DNA of 64,000 bases, taken from positions 1 to 64,000 of the forward strand of contig CAWELN010000005.1 in assembly GCA_963809795.1 (NCBI GenBank), in the 5' to 3' direction. Origin of the DNA: DASUAS01 sp963809795. GTDB taxonomy: Bacteria > Actinomycetota > Acidimicrobiia > IMCC26256 > DASPTH01. Position 1 is the first letter of the stretch. Every line of letters begins with the position of its first letter. Under the pieces are notes generated by a model, which had not been told where the DNA came from, searched no databases, and worked only from the letters and a program-made list of their open reading frames with translations. Of the stretch, positions 25,641-34,442 are shown piece after piece. Both the position numbers and the translations under genes were made by a program.

Positions 25641-26493
25641 GCCTCAGCTGCTGCTGTGCCCATGTCCGGTAGCGGAGTGTCTAAGAACGCCACGGTCTCC
25701 GACGTTACGGCGCCATGCCGGCGGTCCTCTGATGACGGGTGCAGTTTCCCGGCGCCACTCCTGTGGTTGGGTGACCCTGATCGCCGGCTCCAGGACCGTC
25801 GATCTCTATGCGCGTTCCGCGCGTCGACGATCGTCGGCAGCCATGCGGGGACTGCTGCACGTTCGGTTGACGGCGGTTGTGAGTGATCATGCTGCCAGCT
25901 CGGCGTCAGCTCTGAGCAAGGACGAGGACACCCGCAACAAACGCAATGCTCCAACGATCCAAAACGCCCAGCTGGCGGTTGTGGCCGTCATCACGGTCTC
26001 GCTGCCGACCATCTTCTGATCGCGCGCCACGTAACTGAGGGCGATGAGCCCCATGCCGGTACCTGCGACGGCTGGACCCACCGTCCATCGATGGCTGGGC
26101 TTCTCGAATCACCCGGCCCAGCGCTGCAATCCAGCCCGCACTTGCACTTGCCGACCTCCCGACCATCCCCCGGCGGCGACGCCCGGAGCATTGTCGGTCC
26201 GGTGCTGGCGGCCTGTGGTTACGCGAGCATTCACCTTCACCGCCGCGCCGTCGCGCGCGATGTGCCCGCCCGGCCACGGAGTTCATCGCATCAGAACGAC
26301 GCCCTCAAGTGCCACCGATCGCCGGAAGTGGGTTCTGAAAGTCGGGCCTGTGCGTCGACTGCTGCGTGGGTCGGCCTCGTGGTGTGGGTGCAAGAATGGT
26401 GGGTGCGAGCGACTGGCGGACCAGAGGTGGGTTGAACCATCGGGGAGCGTCACTGCAGGGCCGACCGCCTGGGTCCCGTAGGTGGGAGCCTCC
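25641..26493. other. 850-bp stretch without a secure gene
   Basis: Open frames overlap on both strands. A minus-strand frame (25906-26081) contains SWAFWIVGALRLL and could be part of a small membrane protein, but there is no clear start. The end holds the promoter and ribosome binding site (GGTGGGAG) of the methyltransferase. Confidence 0.4.
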
Positions 26494-27258
26494 ATGTCCG
26501 TCTTCAGCAGTGTTGACGCGAGCGACAACCCCGAGGCTGCGGTCGACTATCTCGACAGGATCGCAGGTGCGCAGCGAGGGATGAAGCACTATGCGGCGGC
26601 TGCCCACGCGGGTCGTCGTCCTCAGGGCTTCGTCCTCGATGTGGGTTGCGGTGCGGGCCACGACATGATCCTGTTGCAGAAGGCGGGGCTGCGCACCGTC
26701 GGGATCGATCCGAGCTTGACGATGGTGCACGCGGCCGCGCGACGCGGCACCTCGCCACTGATCCAAGCTGCAGGAGAGCAGCTCCCGTTCCGGGCGCGTT
26801 CGCTCGCGGGCTGTCGGATCGAGCGGGTGCTCATTCACGTCGAGGATCCGGTCGCGCTGCTCAGCGAAGTGGCGGGTTGCCTGACGCGAGGCGCCTTGTT
26901 GACGGTGTTCGAGCCGGACTGGAGCCGCTACCTCGTGCGTGACGATGGGGAGATGGCCCCCGCGGCGTGGCTTGCGCCGGTGAGGCACGCGGATGCGGGA
27001 AGCCAGCTGTGGGGTTGGGTGGAAGCAGCGGGCTTCGTCGTGCTCGACCGAGTCGAAGAACTCTCGGTATGGCGAAGCTTCAACACGCTTCGCAGTGTCA
27101 TCGACCTTGACGGAGCGATCGCGCGAGGCGTCGCCGACGGTCGCGTCGATGATGCTGCTGCCAGCGCGTGGCACGCTCGACAGGCTGCGAACCACGCCAA
27201 CGGTGAGTTCTTGTCGCTCATGCCGAAGGTGCAGATCGTGGCCGAACGCTCCGAGTAG
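26494..27258 (+). CDS. Class I SAM-dependent methyltransferase
   Basis: 254 residues from ATG 26494 (GGGAG five bases upstream; GTG 26482 also in frame). Motif I VLDVGCGAGHDM binds S-adenosylmethionine. The acidic residue after strand 2 is in TVGIDPS. QAAGEQLPF and IERVLIHVEDPVALLSEVAGCL complete motifs II-III as in UbiE/Methyltransf_11 proteins. The substrate is not determinable. Stands alone. Confidence 0.87.
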   Translation: MSVFSSVDASDNPEAAVDYLDRIAGAQRGMKHYAAAAHAGRRPQGFVLDVGCGAGHDMILLQKAGLRTVGIDPSLTMVHAAARRGTSPLIQAAGEQLPFRARSLAGCRIERVLIHVEDPVALLSEVAGCLTRGALLTVFEPDWSRYLVRDDGEMAPAAWLAPVRHADAGSQLWGWVEAAGFVVLDRVEELSVWRSFNTLRSVIDLDGAIARGVADGRVDDAAASAWHARQAANHANGEFLSLMPKVQIVAERSE

Positions 27259-27336
27259 TACCGGGGTCGGCCGTCATCTGCGGGGTGTCCCACATCTCCG
27301 ACTGCACTAACTCTCGTTGCCCTCGAAGTTGCAGAC

Positions 27337-27415
27337 CGAGCACCGAGTGCCGGCCGGTCGCGGCGAGTGAGCCGTCCACTACGCGATCTTGGGGCGCCCG
27401 TTCGGCGCGTCTCCG
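27337..27415 (+). repeat. Dispersed repeat C, copy 2
   Basis: Counterpart of 24436-24505: GTCGCGGCGAGTGAGCCGTC followed by CGCGATCTTGGGGCGC. Intergenic. Confidence 0.6.
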
Positions 27416-27570
27416 ATCGGCGCTGCTGAGCGAAGATGGTGAGTGTGGTCACACTGTGCGGCAATGGAACGGCGCGGGCGCATGAGTGAGGTGCAGCCGG
27501 TGAACGAGGCCGCGGCGCGACGCCGTCTCGCCCGCTTGACCGTTCTCGCCGGTCTGGTCAGGCTGGGCCG

Positions 27571-28266
27571 ATGGCCGGTGCGTTCCCGCTCACGCTCGCG
27601 GTGCGCGAGAACGCGGCGTGGTGCGACCTGGTCTGCCGGCTCCACCGCTTCACGCCGGAGGGAGACGGGCGCCTGTGGTGGTCGGCCCGGCGTACCCCCG
27701 ACCTCTTTCCCGATGCTGTCACCCTTGTCCCCGACCTCTCCGTGCTCGACGTGCTCGGCCGCATCAACGACTCGTTTGGCGCGTCGGTCAAGGACTCCTT
27801 TGCGACGCTCGACCTCACGGACCAGGGGTGGACTGTGCTCTTCGACGCGACGTGGGTCGCGCGTCCACCCAGGTCGGGCGCGGACGACGAGGTCGCGTCC
27901 ACATTCGCCATCGTGCGCGAGAGGTTCTCGTTCGCGGCCTGGTGTCGTGCCTGGGGCGGCCCGGCGGAGGTACTGCCAATCGGATTGCGACGCGTGCCCG
28001 GAGTCACCGTGCTTGGCCGCGAAGGCGATGCTGGGTTCGCCGACGGGGCGATCGCGCACTGCACAGAGATCGGCGGCACTGCCGTCGCCGGCCTGTGGAA
28101 CGCCTTCGGCGCGTGGGCCGACATCGCCGACGCGGTCTCCCACCGCCACCCCGAGGCCTGGATCGTGGGTTACGAGCGCGGCGCCGGTCTGGACGCCGCG
28201 CTCGCTGCCGGCTTCACGGCGATGGGACCGCTGCGCGTCTGGAATCGGAACCACGCGCGCCCCTAA
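27571..28266 (+). CDS. GNAT-like hypothetical protein
   Basis: 231 residues. The N-terminal part (ENAAWCDLVCRLHRF, then LWWSARRTPDLFPDAVTLVP) is a pattern I have seen in actinobacterial hypothetical proteins. The C-terminal ADIADAVSHRHPEAWIVGYERGAGLDAALAAGFTAMGPLRVW resembles the last strand and helix of a GNAT acetyltransferase. The usual acetyl-CoA loop (Q/RxxGxG/A) is not clear, so activity is doubtful. Confidence 0.6.
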   Translation: MAGAFPLTLAVRENAAWCDLVCRLHRFTPEGDGRLWWSARRTPDLFPDAVTLVPDLSVLDVLGRINDSFGASVKDSFATLDLTDQGWTVLFDATWVARPPRSGADDEVASTFAIVRERFSFAAWCRAWGGPAEVLPIGLRRVPGVTVLGREGDAGFADGAIAHCTEIGGTAVAGLWNAFGAWADIADAVSHRHPEAWIVGYERGAGLDAALAAGFTAMGPLRVWNRNHARP

Positions 28267-28559
28267 CCATCCGCGCGTCACAAACTGCCGACCTCTTTGA
28301 CCGCCTGTTCCATCGCGGCCGGGTGACGGATAACGCGACCGAGTTCCTCGTCGCCCTCAAGGAGAATCGACGACGCGTCGCGATGCCATCCGAAGAGTGA
28401 GTCAACACTGCGATCGCACAGACGGCTCGACGACGTGCCCCAGACCGCCGGGTTGAGGATCCGGCGATATGGGGGCGCGAGAGCTTCGCTCGTTCGGTGT
28501 GCGTCCCACCAGCGAGAGCGACCGAGGCGTGCTCGCGACACGACGTTTCGCCGCGCTGG

Positions 28560-29501
28560 TCAACTTGTTGGTTGAGCCGTCCAGCGCGTGCACGTAATGG
28601 TTCCTGCGTCGGCGTCGAGGTCGGCGAGCGCTCCGATCGGGAGCGATACTTGGTCCGGGCTGCCGTCGGGCAGCTCGATGTCGTGTCCGGCGGGAATCCC
28701 CCCGAGGATCGGCACGGCCAGGTTGCCGAGTCGATCTTCGAGGACGTCGATGATCGTCCAGCCGCGGTCCTCGACGTCGCGGAAGCCCTCGAACGATCCG
28801 AGGACGATGCCCGCGATGCCGTCGAGGGACCCGGAGACGATGAGCTGGGTCAGCAGACGATCGACGAACCCGAGGCCCTTGTGCCGCAGGTCTTCGAAGA
28901 ACACGATCGCGCCGGCGAGGCTCGGGAGGCGCGTCCCCACGGAGGTCGCCATCGCCGTGAGGTTGCCGCCGACGAGTCGGCCCGAAGCGCGCCCCGGAAC
29001 ACTGATCGCAGCGGAGAACGCCGTCTCGTCGCGCTGCACGGTCAGCGGATCCGGGGTCATGAGCAGCTGCTGGACCGTCGCCGATGCCGTCGGTCCCGCG
29101 AGCGCGCCATGGATCGAGCCGAGCCCGCACCCCTGCCACAAGGCGAGGTGGATGTGCGTGGTGTCGCTGAAGCCGACCACCAGCTTCGGATCAGCTCGCA
29201 CGAGGTCGAAGTCGATGAAGTCGGCGATCCGGTACGCGCCGGCTCCTCCACGGGTGGTGATGATCGCCCGCACCTCGGGATCGGCGAAGGCACCGTTGAG
29301 GTCGGCAAGTCGGTCCTCGTCACGACCGGCGCAGTAGCCGTGCCGGTCGAGAGCATGTGGCGCCAGGTCGACGCGCAGGCCCCAGGTCTCCAAGATGCCG
29401 ATGGACGTCTGCACCCACTCCTCGCTGGGCCAACTCGCGGGTGAGACGAGGCGCACCAAGTCTCCCGGCTGCACCAAGCCAGGAACAAGAACGTCAGACA
29501 C
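28560..29501 (-). CDS. LD-carboxypeptidase, peptidase family S66
   Basis: 313 residues. VQPGDLVRLVSPAS is the S66 N-terminus. AIITTRGGAGAYRIADFIDFD precedes the nucleophile serine in LVVGFSDTT. The catalytic Glu and His lie in the later IVFFEDLRHKG and GGIPAGHD segments. These cytoplasmic serine peptidases cleave the terminal D-alanine of peptidoglycan tetrapeptides (LdcA) or act on microcin-type peptides (MccF). GTG start at 29501. Length normal. Confidence 0.88.
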   Translation of the reverse strand: MSDVLVPGLVQPGDLVRLVSPASWPSEEWVQTSIGILETWGLRVDLAPHALDRHGYCAGRDEDRLADLNGAFADPEVRAIITTRGGAGAYRIADFIDFDLVRADPKLVVGFSDTTHIHLALWQGCGLGSIHGALAGPTASATVQQLLMTPDPLTVQRDETAFSAAISVPGRASGRLVGGNLTAMATSVGTRLPSLAGAIVFFEDLRHKGLGFVDRLLTQLIVSGSLDGIAGIVLGSFEGFRDVEDRGWTIIDVLEDRLGNLAVPILGGIPAGHDIELPDGSPDQVSLPIGALADLDADAGTITCTRWTAQPTS

Positions 29502-29607
29502 CCCTGCACACTCGCACTCTCAAGCGGAACCGCAGCGGATCCACCACGATCGCTCCCGCCGGCAAAGCTTCTTATCTCGGCCGCGGAATCCCTGCCCCGA
29601 TCGCCGG

Positions 29608-30144
29608 CTAGCTGTAGTCACCGTCCGGGACCGTTGGGTAGTGCACCCAGGCGACCTGGTAGTCGGGTTCGGACAGCGCGTCGAGAGTGACCACTACGAC
29701 CACAGGGGCGGGGCACACGGCCCAGGCGGGGTGACGGGCGCTGGAGCGTCTCCAACCTTCTGCGACCAGTATCCCGAGCCGGGCGCCGCTTCTGGGGACG
29801 TAGTTTGCCGCGAGCTTGGCGATGTGGTGGTCGTCGGCTCGACCTCGCTGGGCTTCGATCACGGCGAACAGCCGGTCGCGCGGATCGTTGATGCCGACGT
29901 CGGGGAACTTGCCCGCAACGTGGAGCTGGTGAATGGCGCAGTGGCTTGGTCGAGGTTGGGCAACGCCGAACTCGTCGCCTGTCGTCTCCGCAACGAGGGT
30001 GCCGAGGATTTCGTCCAGCGTCGCTGAAGTGTGCTCGGGAAGGTGCGCTCGACGTACGGCCTCGAGCAAGGCTCGCGCCCCTACGTTCGTGGCGAGGTGC
30101 TCAGTCCAGGCCCGTTCGGTGCTATCGCGACGCACGAAGGACAT
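29608..30144 (-). CDS. Possible PD-(D/E)XK nuclease-like protein
   Basis: 178 residues from MSFVRRDSTERAW. The core GKFPDVGINDPRDRLFAVIEAQRGRADDHHIAKLAANYVPRSGARLGILVAEGWR has D...ExQ spacing followed by a helix and a hydrophobic strand. This matches nuclease-fold proteins such as DUF4268 or restriction-like domains, where ExK may be ExQ. No methylase or defence partner is adjacent. The assignment is tentative. Confidence 0.5.
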   Translation of the reverse strand: MSFVRRDSTERAWTEHLATNVGARALLEAVRRAHLPEHTSATLDEILGTLVAETTGDEFGVAQPRPSHCAIHQLHVAGKFPDVGINDPRDRLFAVIEAQRGRADDHHIAKLAANYVPRSGARLGILVAEGWRRSSARHPAWAVCPAPVVVVVTLDALSEPDYQVAWVHYPTVPDGDYS

Positions 30145-30288
30145 GCTGCACACTGAGACACTGTAGACCGAACACACGTTCGTCGAGAGTTCGGAACCAC
30201 GCGGTGGAACGTGTCCCAGAACGCCGGGTCGGGGCGTACAGATTGCCGGTCGAATGGCGCAGGAGAACGTCTGAGAGTGCGCACCGAT

Positions 30289-30349
30289 CCGGCGCTCTGT
30301 CGCGTCCACCGGCCAACCGGGCACGGATGGCGGCCGCGCCATAGCTGCC
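30289..30349 (+). repeat. Dispersed repeat B, second copy
   Basis: Nearly identical to 22611-22671 (CCGGCGCTCTGTCGCGTCCA, then GGCGGCCGCGCCATAGCTGCC). Here it ends without a complete element A. Confidence 0.7.
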
Positions 30350-30410
30350 TGATTGAGTTCGTGGAGGCGTTGCGGGTGATTCTCAGGGGTCGGCTCATAG
30401 CGTCCCCGTA

Positions 30411-30959
30411 ATGCAGCGTTCGCTCGTAGCCGGGCTCATCCTGGCCGTACTCGTGGTGGCGGGCGCCGGAGTTGCAGCCTTCGTCGTGCTTCGGGACAGT
30501 CCACGAGCTGGACAGCCATGCACTGTGACTGTCGATGCCCACTCCTGGGGCCTCGACCGAGAACAGGTTACCAACGCGCAGACCATCAGTCAGACGGCGA
30601 CCAATCTTGGCCTCCCGCACCATGCAGTGACTGTGGCGCTCGCTGCCGCTTTCCAAGAGTCGACGCTGCACAACCTTACGCACGGCGACCGTGATTCGGT
30701 CGGGTTGTTCCAGCAACGACCTTCGCAGGGGTGGGGTACACCGGCGCAACTGCTCGACACGTCGTACGCGTCAGAGGCGTTCTTGCGTGCCTTGTCGAAG
30801 GTTCCGGGTTGGGATGTCATGCCGGTAGCGGAGGCTGCGCAGAGTGTGCAGCACAGTGCCGCACCGGGTGCCTACGCGAACTGGGAACCCGAGGCACGCT
30901 CACTGGCACGTGCCGTAACGGGCGAAGTATCGGGCGCTCTGAAGTGTCGCCCCGGATGA
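30411..30959 (+). CDS. Membrane-anchored lysozyme-like protein
   Basis: 182 residues. An uncleaved or signal-anchor helix (residues 4-27) is followed by an extracytoplasmic domain: VALAAAFQESTLHNLTHGDRDSVGLFQQRPSQGWGTPAQLLDTSYASEAFL. The E in FQEST and the GLFQQRP segment recall lytic transglycosylase/lysozyme folds acting on peptidoglycan. Two cysteines flank the domain (near residue 37 and the C-terminus). It was probably first named as a hypothetical protein in relatives; enzymatic activity is inferred. Confidence 0.7.
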   Translation: MQRSLVAGLILAVLVVAGAGVAAFVVLRDSPRAGQPCTVTVDAHSWGLDREQVTNAQTISQTATNLGLPHHAVTVALAAAFQESTLHNLTHGDRDSVGLFQQRPSQGWGTPAQLLDTSYASEAFLRALSKVPGWDVMPVAEAAQSVQHSAAPGAYANWEPEARSLARAVTGEVSGALKCRPG

Positions 30960-31004
30960 TCTACACCAGGCGAGCCGAACCGCGCCGACCCACACTCCCA
31001 ACGA

Positions 31005-31062
31005 GCGCCATATTTGCCGATCGGCATTCGCTGAGCAGCGCCGGAGGCGGGCATTCTAAGCG
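31005..31062 (+). repeat. Dispersed hairpin element A, diverged copy
   Basis: TTTGCCGATCGGCATTCG, then AGCGCCGGAGGCGGGCATTC. Arms recognisable, loop altered. Confidence 0.5.
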
Positions 31063-31162
31063 CACCCGCGGGTGACGCGATGAACGTCGATTGCGTTCGC
31101 TAACCAGCACCGAGCCACACGGCAGTGGCGAGTGCCCTGCCCCGACGAAGGGAGCGACGGAG

Positions 31163-31294
31163 ATGGGCGAGCTTCGGGCTGAGATCGAGATCGCCGCACC
31201 ACCCGAACGGGTGTGGCGGGTGCTCAGCGATTTCGATGCCTATCCAGAGTGGAACCCGTTCATCCGTTCGTTCGTTGTAGCTGCCGATCGGTAA
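31163..31294 (+). pseudogene. Truncated SRPBCC gene
   Basis: 43 codons: MGELRAEIEIAAPPERVWRVL, then FDAYPEWNPFIRS, the first strand and helix of an SRPBCC domain, stopped by TAA at 31294. Normal members have 130-160 residues. It retains a good ribosome binding site (GAAGGGAG upstream). Downstream bases do not continue the fold in any frame that I can see. Remnant related to the 0.1-1.1 kb pair. Confidence 0.7.
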
Positions 31295-31399
31295 GGACGT
31301 CGTCGAAATCGTCGGCCGCTGGCTACGCGCTGGTGCAGCGGGCAGGATGGGCTTGTGGCGCCGCTTGGTGGGTGGCGTCGTCTGACGTGAGGAGGAACC

Positions 31400-32767
31400 G
31401 TGGCAGATCAGCCGGGCGTCGACCTGCCTGACGGGATGGTCGAGTGGATCGCTGAGGTTGGCGTGGGTCGTGTCACTCGTGTCGAACGTCATATCGCTCG
31501 GCGGGAGGCCTGGGTGGTCGATGTCGCACGCGCCGATGGGAGCGTGGGTGAGTATTTCTTGCGGCTCGACCGTGGATCGGCGCCGGCCGCAAGCCCATGG
31601 AGCGTGCACAAGGAGATGCGCGTGGTCGACACGCTCTTTCGCGCCGGGCTGCCGGTGCCTGAGGTACACGGTTGGAATGGCACGCTGCAGGCCGCGCTGT
31701 ACGAGCGGGTGCGTGGGCGCGACGACCTCCCGGTCGACACGACTCCGGAGCAACGTCGCGCGGTGTGGGACCAGTTCATAGGGTTCGTCGTTGATCTCCA
31801 CGCGCTCGAGCCGCGCGAGCTGGATCTCGCGGACGTGCTCGCGTGGCCGGAGGACGCGCGGGCAGCTGCGCTGGACGAGGTCGAGAAGCTCGAGCAGCTG
31901 ATGAGCGTCGACGTCGTGGAGCCGCTGGTCACGTTCGGGTCGCAGTGGCTCCGCCGGTACGCGCCGACTGATTTGGACCGTGTCGTGCTCGTGCAGGGAG
32001 ACACCGGGCCCGGCAACTTCCTGTTCGAGAATTCGCAGCTCACGGGGGTGATCGACTTCGAGTGGGCACACTTCGGTGATCCCATGGAGGACTTCGGGAA
32101 CATGGCGGTGCGGGAGTTCTTCTACCCGTCCGCCAATCTCGCCGAGGTGTTCCCGCTGTACGAGAAGCTGGGTGGCGACGCGATCGACTTCGACCGTGTG
32201 CGCTACTACCGGGTGCACCAGATGGTGCGTTCGGTGATCGCGCTGGTCCAGATGACCACCCTCAACGATCCGACGACGACCGTCGCGCTCAATCTCTGTT
32301 ACCGCGTGATCTGTGACCGCGCGGCGTGTGAGGCGATCGCCGACGCGATGCACGTCGATCTCGAACGGCCGCCGCCGTTGGGCACGGCGGCGTCCAACGG
32401 CGGGTACACCATCGGTGAGGTTGTGCTCGACAACCTTCGGCGCGAGGTCTCCCCGTCGATCGATGACACCTGGGCGCGCCATCAACTCGAACATTCGGCC
32501 CTGCTCGTCGAGTGCATGGACCGCGTCGCCCGACTTGGCGCCACCGTGGACGCGATCGAGGTGGACGAACTCGCGGTGCTCCTGGGCGAGCGACCCGTGA
32601 CCGCCGAAGCCGGTCTGGCGAGCCTCGACGCGGCGCTGCGGGAGTCGGACGGAGATCGCGACGACGACGTGCTGCGGTACCTCGCCCGGCGCGCCTATCG
32701 CGCCGAAGACCTCTACGCACCAGTGGTCGCACTCTTTCCTGCCCGTGAGTTCTCGCCCCTCATCTGA
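31400..32767 (+). CDS. APH-like phosphotransferase with C-terminal extension
   Basis: 455 residues; GTG 31400 follows AGGAGG. Kinase core: VVLVQGDTGPGNFLFE (QGD replaces the usual HGD of the Brenner motif; Asp and Asn kept) and TGVIDFEWAHFGDPMEDFG. The N-lobe is EYFLRLDRGS. About 180 residues follow the kinase, helical and of unknown role. Related to APH domains that precede acyl-CoA dehydrogenases, so a hydroxy-acyl or similar substrate is possible. Not a typical resistance enzyme. Confidence 0.83.
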   Translation: MADQPGVDLPDGMVEWIAEVGVGRVTRVERHIARREAWVVDVARADGSVGEYFLRLDRGSAPAASPWSVHKEMRVVDTLFRAGLPVPEVHGWNGTLQAALYERVRGRDDLPVDTTPEQRRAVWDQFIGFVVDLHALEPRELDLADVLAWPEDARAAALDEVEKLEQLMSVDVVEPLVTFGSQWLRRYAPTDLDRVVLVQGDTGPGNFLFENSQLTGVIDFEWAHFGDPMEDFGNMAVREFFYPSANLAEVFPLYEKLGGDAIDFDRVRYYRVHQMVRSVIALVQMTTLNDPTTTVALNLCYRVICDRAACEAIADAMHVDLERPPPLGTAASNGGYTIGEVVLDNLRREVSPSIDDTWARHQLEHSALLVECMDRVARLGATVDAIEVDELAVLLGERPVTAEAGLASLDAALRESDGDRDDDVLRYLARRAYRAEDLYAPVVALFPAREFSPLI

Positions 32768-32930
32768 CGAGATCAGCGCCATCAAAACGACGGATTGTCG
32801 GGGGACACCGCGTCGCTCCGCGCGCCATATCTCTGCCGCTCCGCACGCGCCGAGACTCCGGCCGAACCCGGGCCGCGTATCTGCTCCCGAGCGGGCATTC
32901 GGTGCTACCTGGGCACTGTGCTTGCCGGGC

Positions 32931-33085
32931 CGCGAGCGTGGGCGTCGGTACTGCCGCGGGCGCGGTCATCATCGGCGTCGGTGGGCGCTCCGCGTCGGGC
33001 AGATCGCCACCGCGTACGGAACCTTGCCGACGGTGATGGGGGCCGACACCGCACCCGTCGCGGTGGTGATCACCGACACTGTGCC
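32931..33085. repeat. 155-bp repeat shared with 6809-6964
   Basis: Covers the 3' end and downstream flank of the first propeller gene. See the detached copy at 6809. Confidence 0.75.
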
Positions 33086-34003
33086 GTCCACAGAGTTGGT
33101 CACGTAGGCGTGCTTGCCGTCAGGGGTGAACGCCACCGCGTCTGGACCCCCGCCGACGGTGACGGGCGACACCGCACCCGTCGCCGTCGTGATCACTGAC
33201 ACCGTGTTACCCGCGCCGTTATTCCCCTCGTTGGTCACGTAGGCGTGCTTGCCGTCAGGGGTGATCGCCACCGAGACCGGAAACGCGCCGACGGTGATGG
33301 GGGTCGACACCGCGCCCGTCGCCGTCGTGATCACCGACACCGTGCCGTCGCCGCCGTTGATCACGTAGGCGTGCTTGCCGTCAGGGGTGATCGCCACCCC
33401 AACCGGAAACTTGCCGACGGTGATGGGGGTCGACACCGCGCCCGTCGCCGTCGTGATCACCGACACCGTACCGTCACGGAAGTTGGGCACGTAGGCGTGC
33501 TTGCCGTCAGGGGTGATCGCCACCTGCGGCGGACCCCCGCTGACGGTGATGGGGGCCGACACCGCACCCGTCGCGGTGGTGATCACCGACACCGTACTGT
33601 CGTCACGGTTGATCACGTAGGCGTGCTTGCCGTCAGGGGTGATCGCCACCGTGGTCGGACCCTTGCCGACGGTGATGGGCGCCGACACCGCACCCGTCGC
33701 CGTCGTGATCACCGACACCGTGCCGCCGAAGACGTTGGTCACGTAGGCGTGCTTGCCGTCAGGGGTGATCGCCACCCCACCCGCACCCGGACCCCCGCCG
33801 ACGGTGATGGGCGACACGGCACCCGTCGTCGTGGTGATCACCGACACCGTGCCGTCCAGGTAGTTGGTCACGTAGGCGGTGCCCGGACACCCTCCGGCCG
33901 CAGCCGCAGCGGACGCAGCCGATGTCGCGACCACAATCCCCGCCCCCGACAACGCGACCACGACAACGGCAACGAGCTTCCGGCACCCAGCGACGCCGTG
34001 CAT
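32969..34003 (-). CDS. Secreted seven-bladed YVTN beta-propeller protein 1
   Basis: 344 residues from MHGVAGC (ATG 34003; open to 34045). A signal peptide ends near SAASA, and then come exactly seven 42-residue repeats of the form VAITPDGKHAYV-N...GTVSVITTATGAVS-PITVG. Blade 6 carries a short NGAG insertion. A cysteine before blade 1 (GGCPGTAYV) and one after blade 7 (AICP) could form a disulfide that closes the ring. Such propellers are surface interaction or lectin-like scaffolds. A paralogue pair lies upstream. Confidence 0.85.
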   Translation of the reverse strand: MHGVAGCRKLVAVVVVALSGAGIVVATSAASAAAAAGGCPGTAYVTNYLDGTVSVITTTTGAVSPITVGGGPGAGGVAITPDGKHAYVTNVFGGTVSVITTATGAVSAPITVGKGPTTVAITPDGKHAYVINRDDSTVSVITTATGAVSAPITVSGGPPQVAITPDGKHAYVPNFRDGTVSVITTATGAVSTPITVGKFPVGVAITPDGKHAYVINGGDGTVSVITTATGAVSTPITVGAFPVSVAITPDGKHAYVTNEGNNGAGNTVSVITTATGAVSPVTVGGGPDAVAFTPDGKHAYVTNSVDGTVSVITTATGAVSAPITVGKVPYAVAICPTRSAHRRR

Positions 34004-34045
34004 TGGCCCTCCCGCGTGTTCGAACGGAAGAGGCGGAGGGCTCAA

Positions 34046-34442
34046 ACTCGAGCAGGGTCTAGACCAGGCTCAAACTCGGCGTCGCTCCCGAAAGGTGAAC
34101 AAGGTGACCGTACACCCGATGCCCAGCGAAGGAAGGAGTGCCGTCACGTAACGGGCGGCAATGCTCGTGCATTCAGTCCCGTCACCCGACGAGCGCATGG
34201 TGCCCGTTCTCGTGCGGCGGTGCACGCAGATCTGCCGATCGGGCGTGTCGGCGGCGTCGGCGCGACTCACCGCGTGCTCTAGCGCGCAACTGCACCCGAG
34301 CGGGCAATCTGGCGCGACCAGTGGCCAGGCCCTCAAACGCTACGAGCGAACCCGCAACGCCTGCACGAGATCCTCTATCAGGCATTGTGCTACCTCAGCG
34401 CTTTACGCGCCTTCCGGTGGCTTTCGCGACGGGAGGAGGTCT
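34046..34442. other. Spacer between propeller genes with split hairpin element A
   Basis: No gene. GATCTGCCGATCGGGCGTGT (from 34209) and CCGAGCGGGCAATCTGGCG (34294) are the two arms of element A separated by about 65 bases instead of 12. This may be an insertion into, or a composite of, the element. Confidence 0.5.

Noticed and set aside
25906..26081. Small membrane protein on the minus strand
   Set aside because: One hydrophobic stretch, no ribosome binding site or clear start, overlapping open frames on both strands. Left as unassigned.
29608..30342. Longer version of the nuclease-like gene beginning in repeat B
   Set aside because: The extra 66 residues translate through repeat B (also seen at 22.6 kb) and are not protein-like; ATG 30144 is the sensible start.
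33245..34282. Plus-strand frame with DHVGVLAVRGDRH repeats
   Set aside because: It mirrors the 126-bp propeller repeat on the other strand; periodicity arises from the repeat, not from a second protein.
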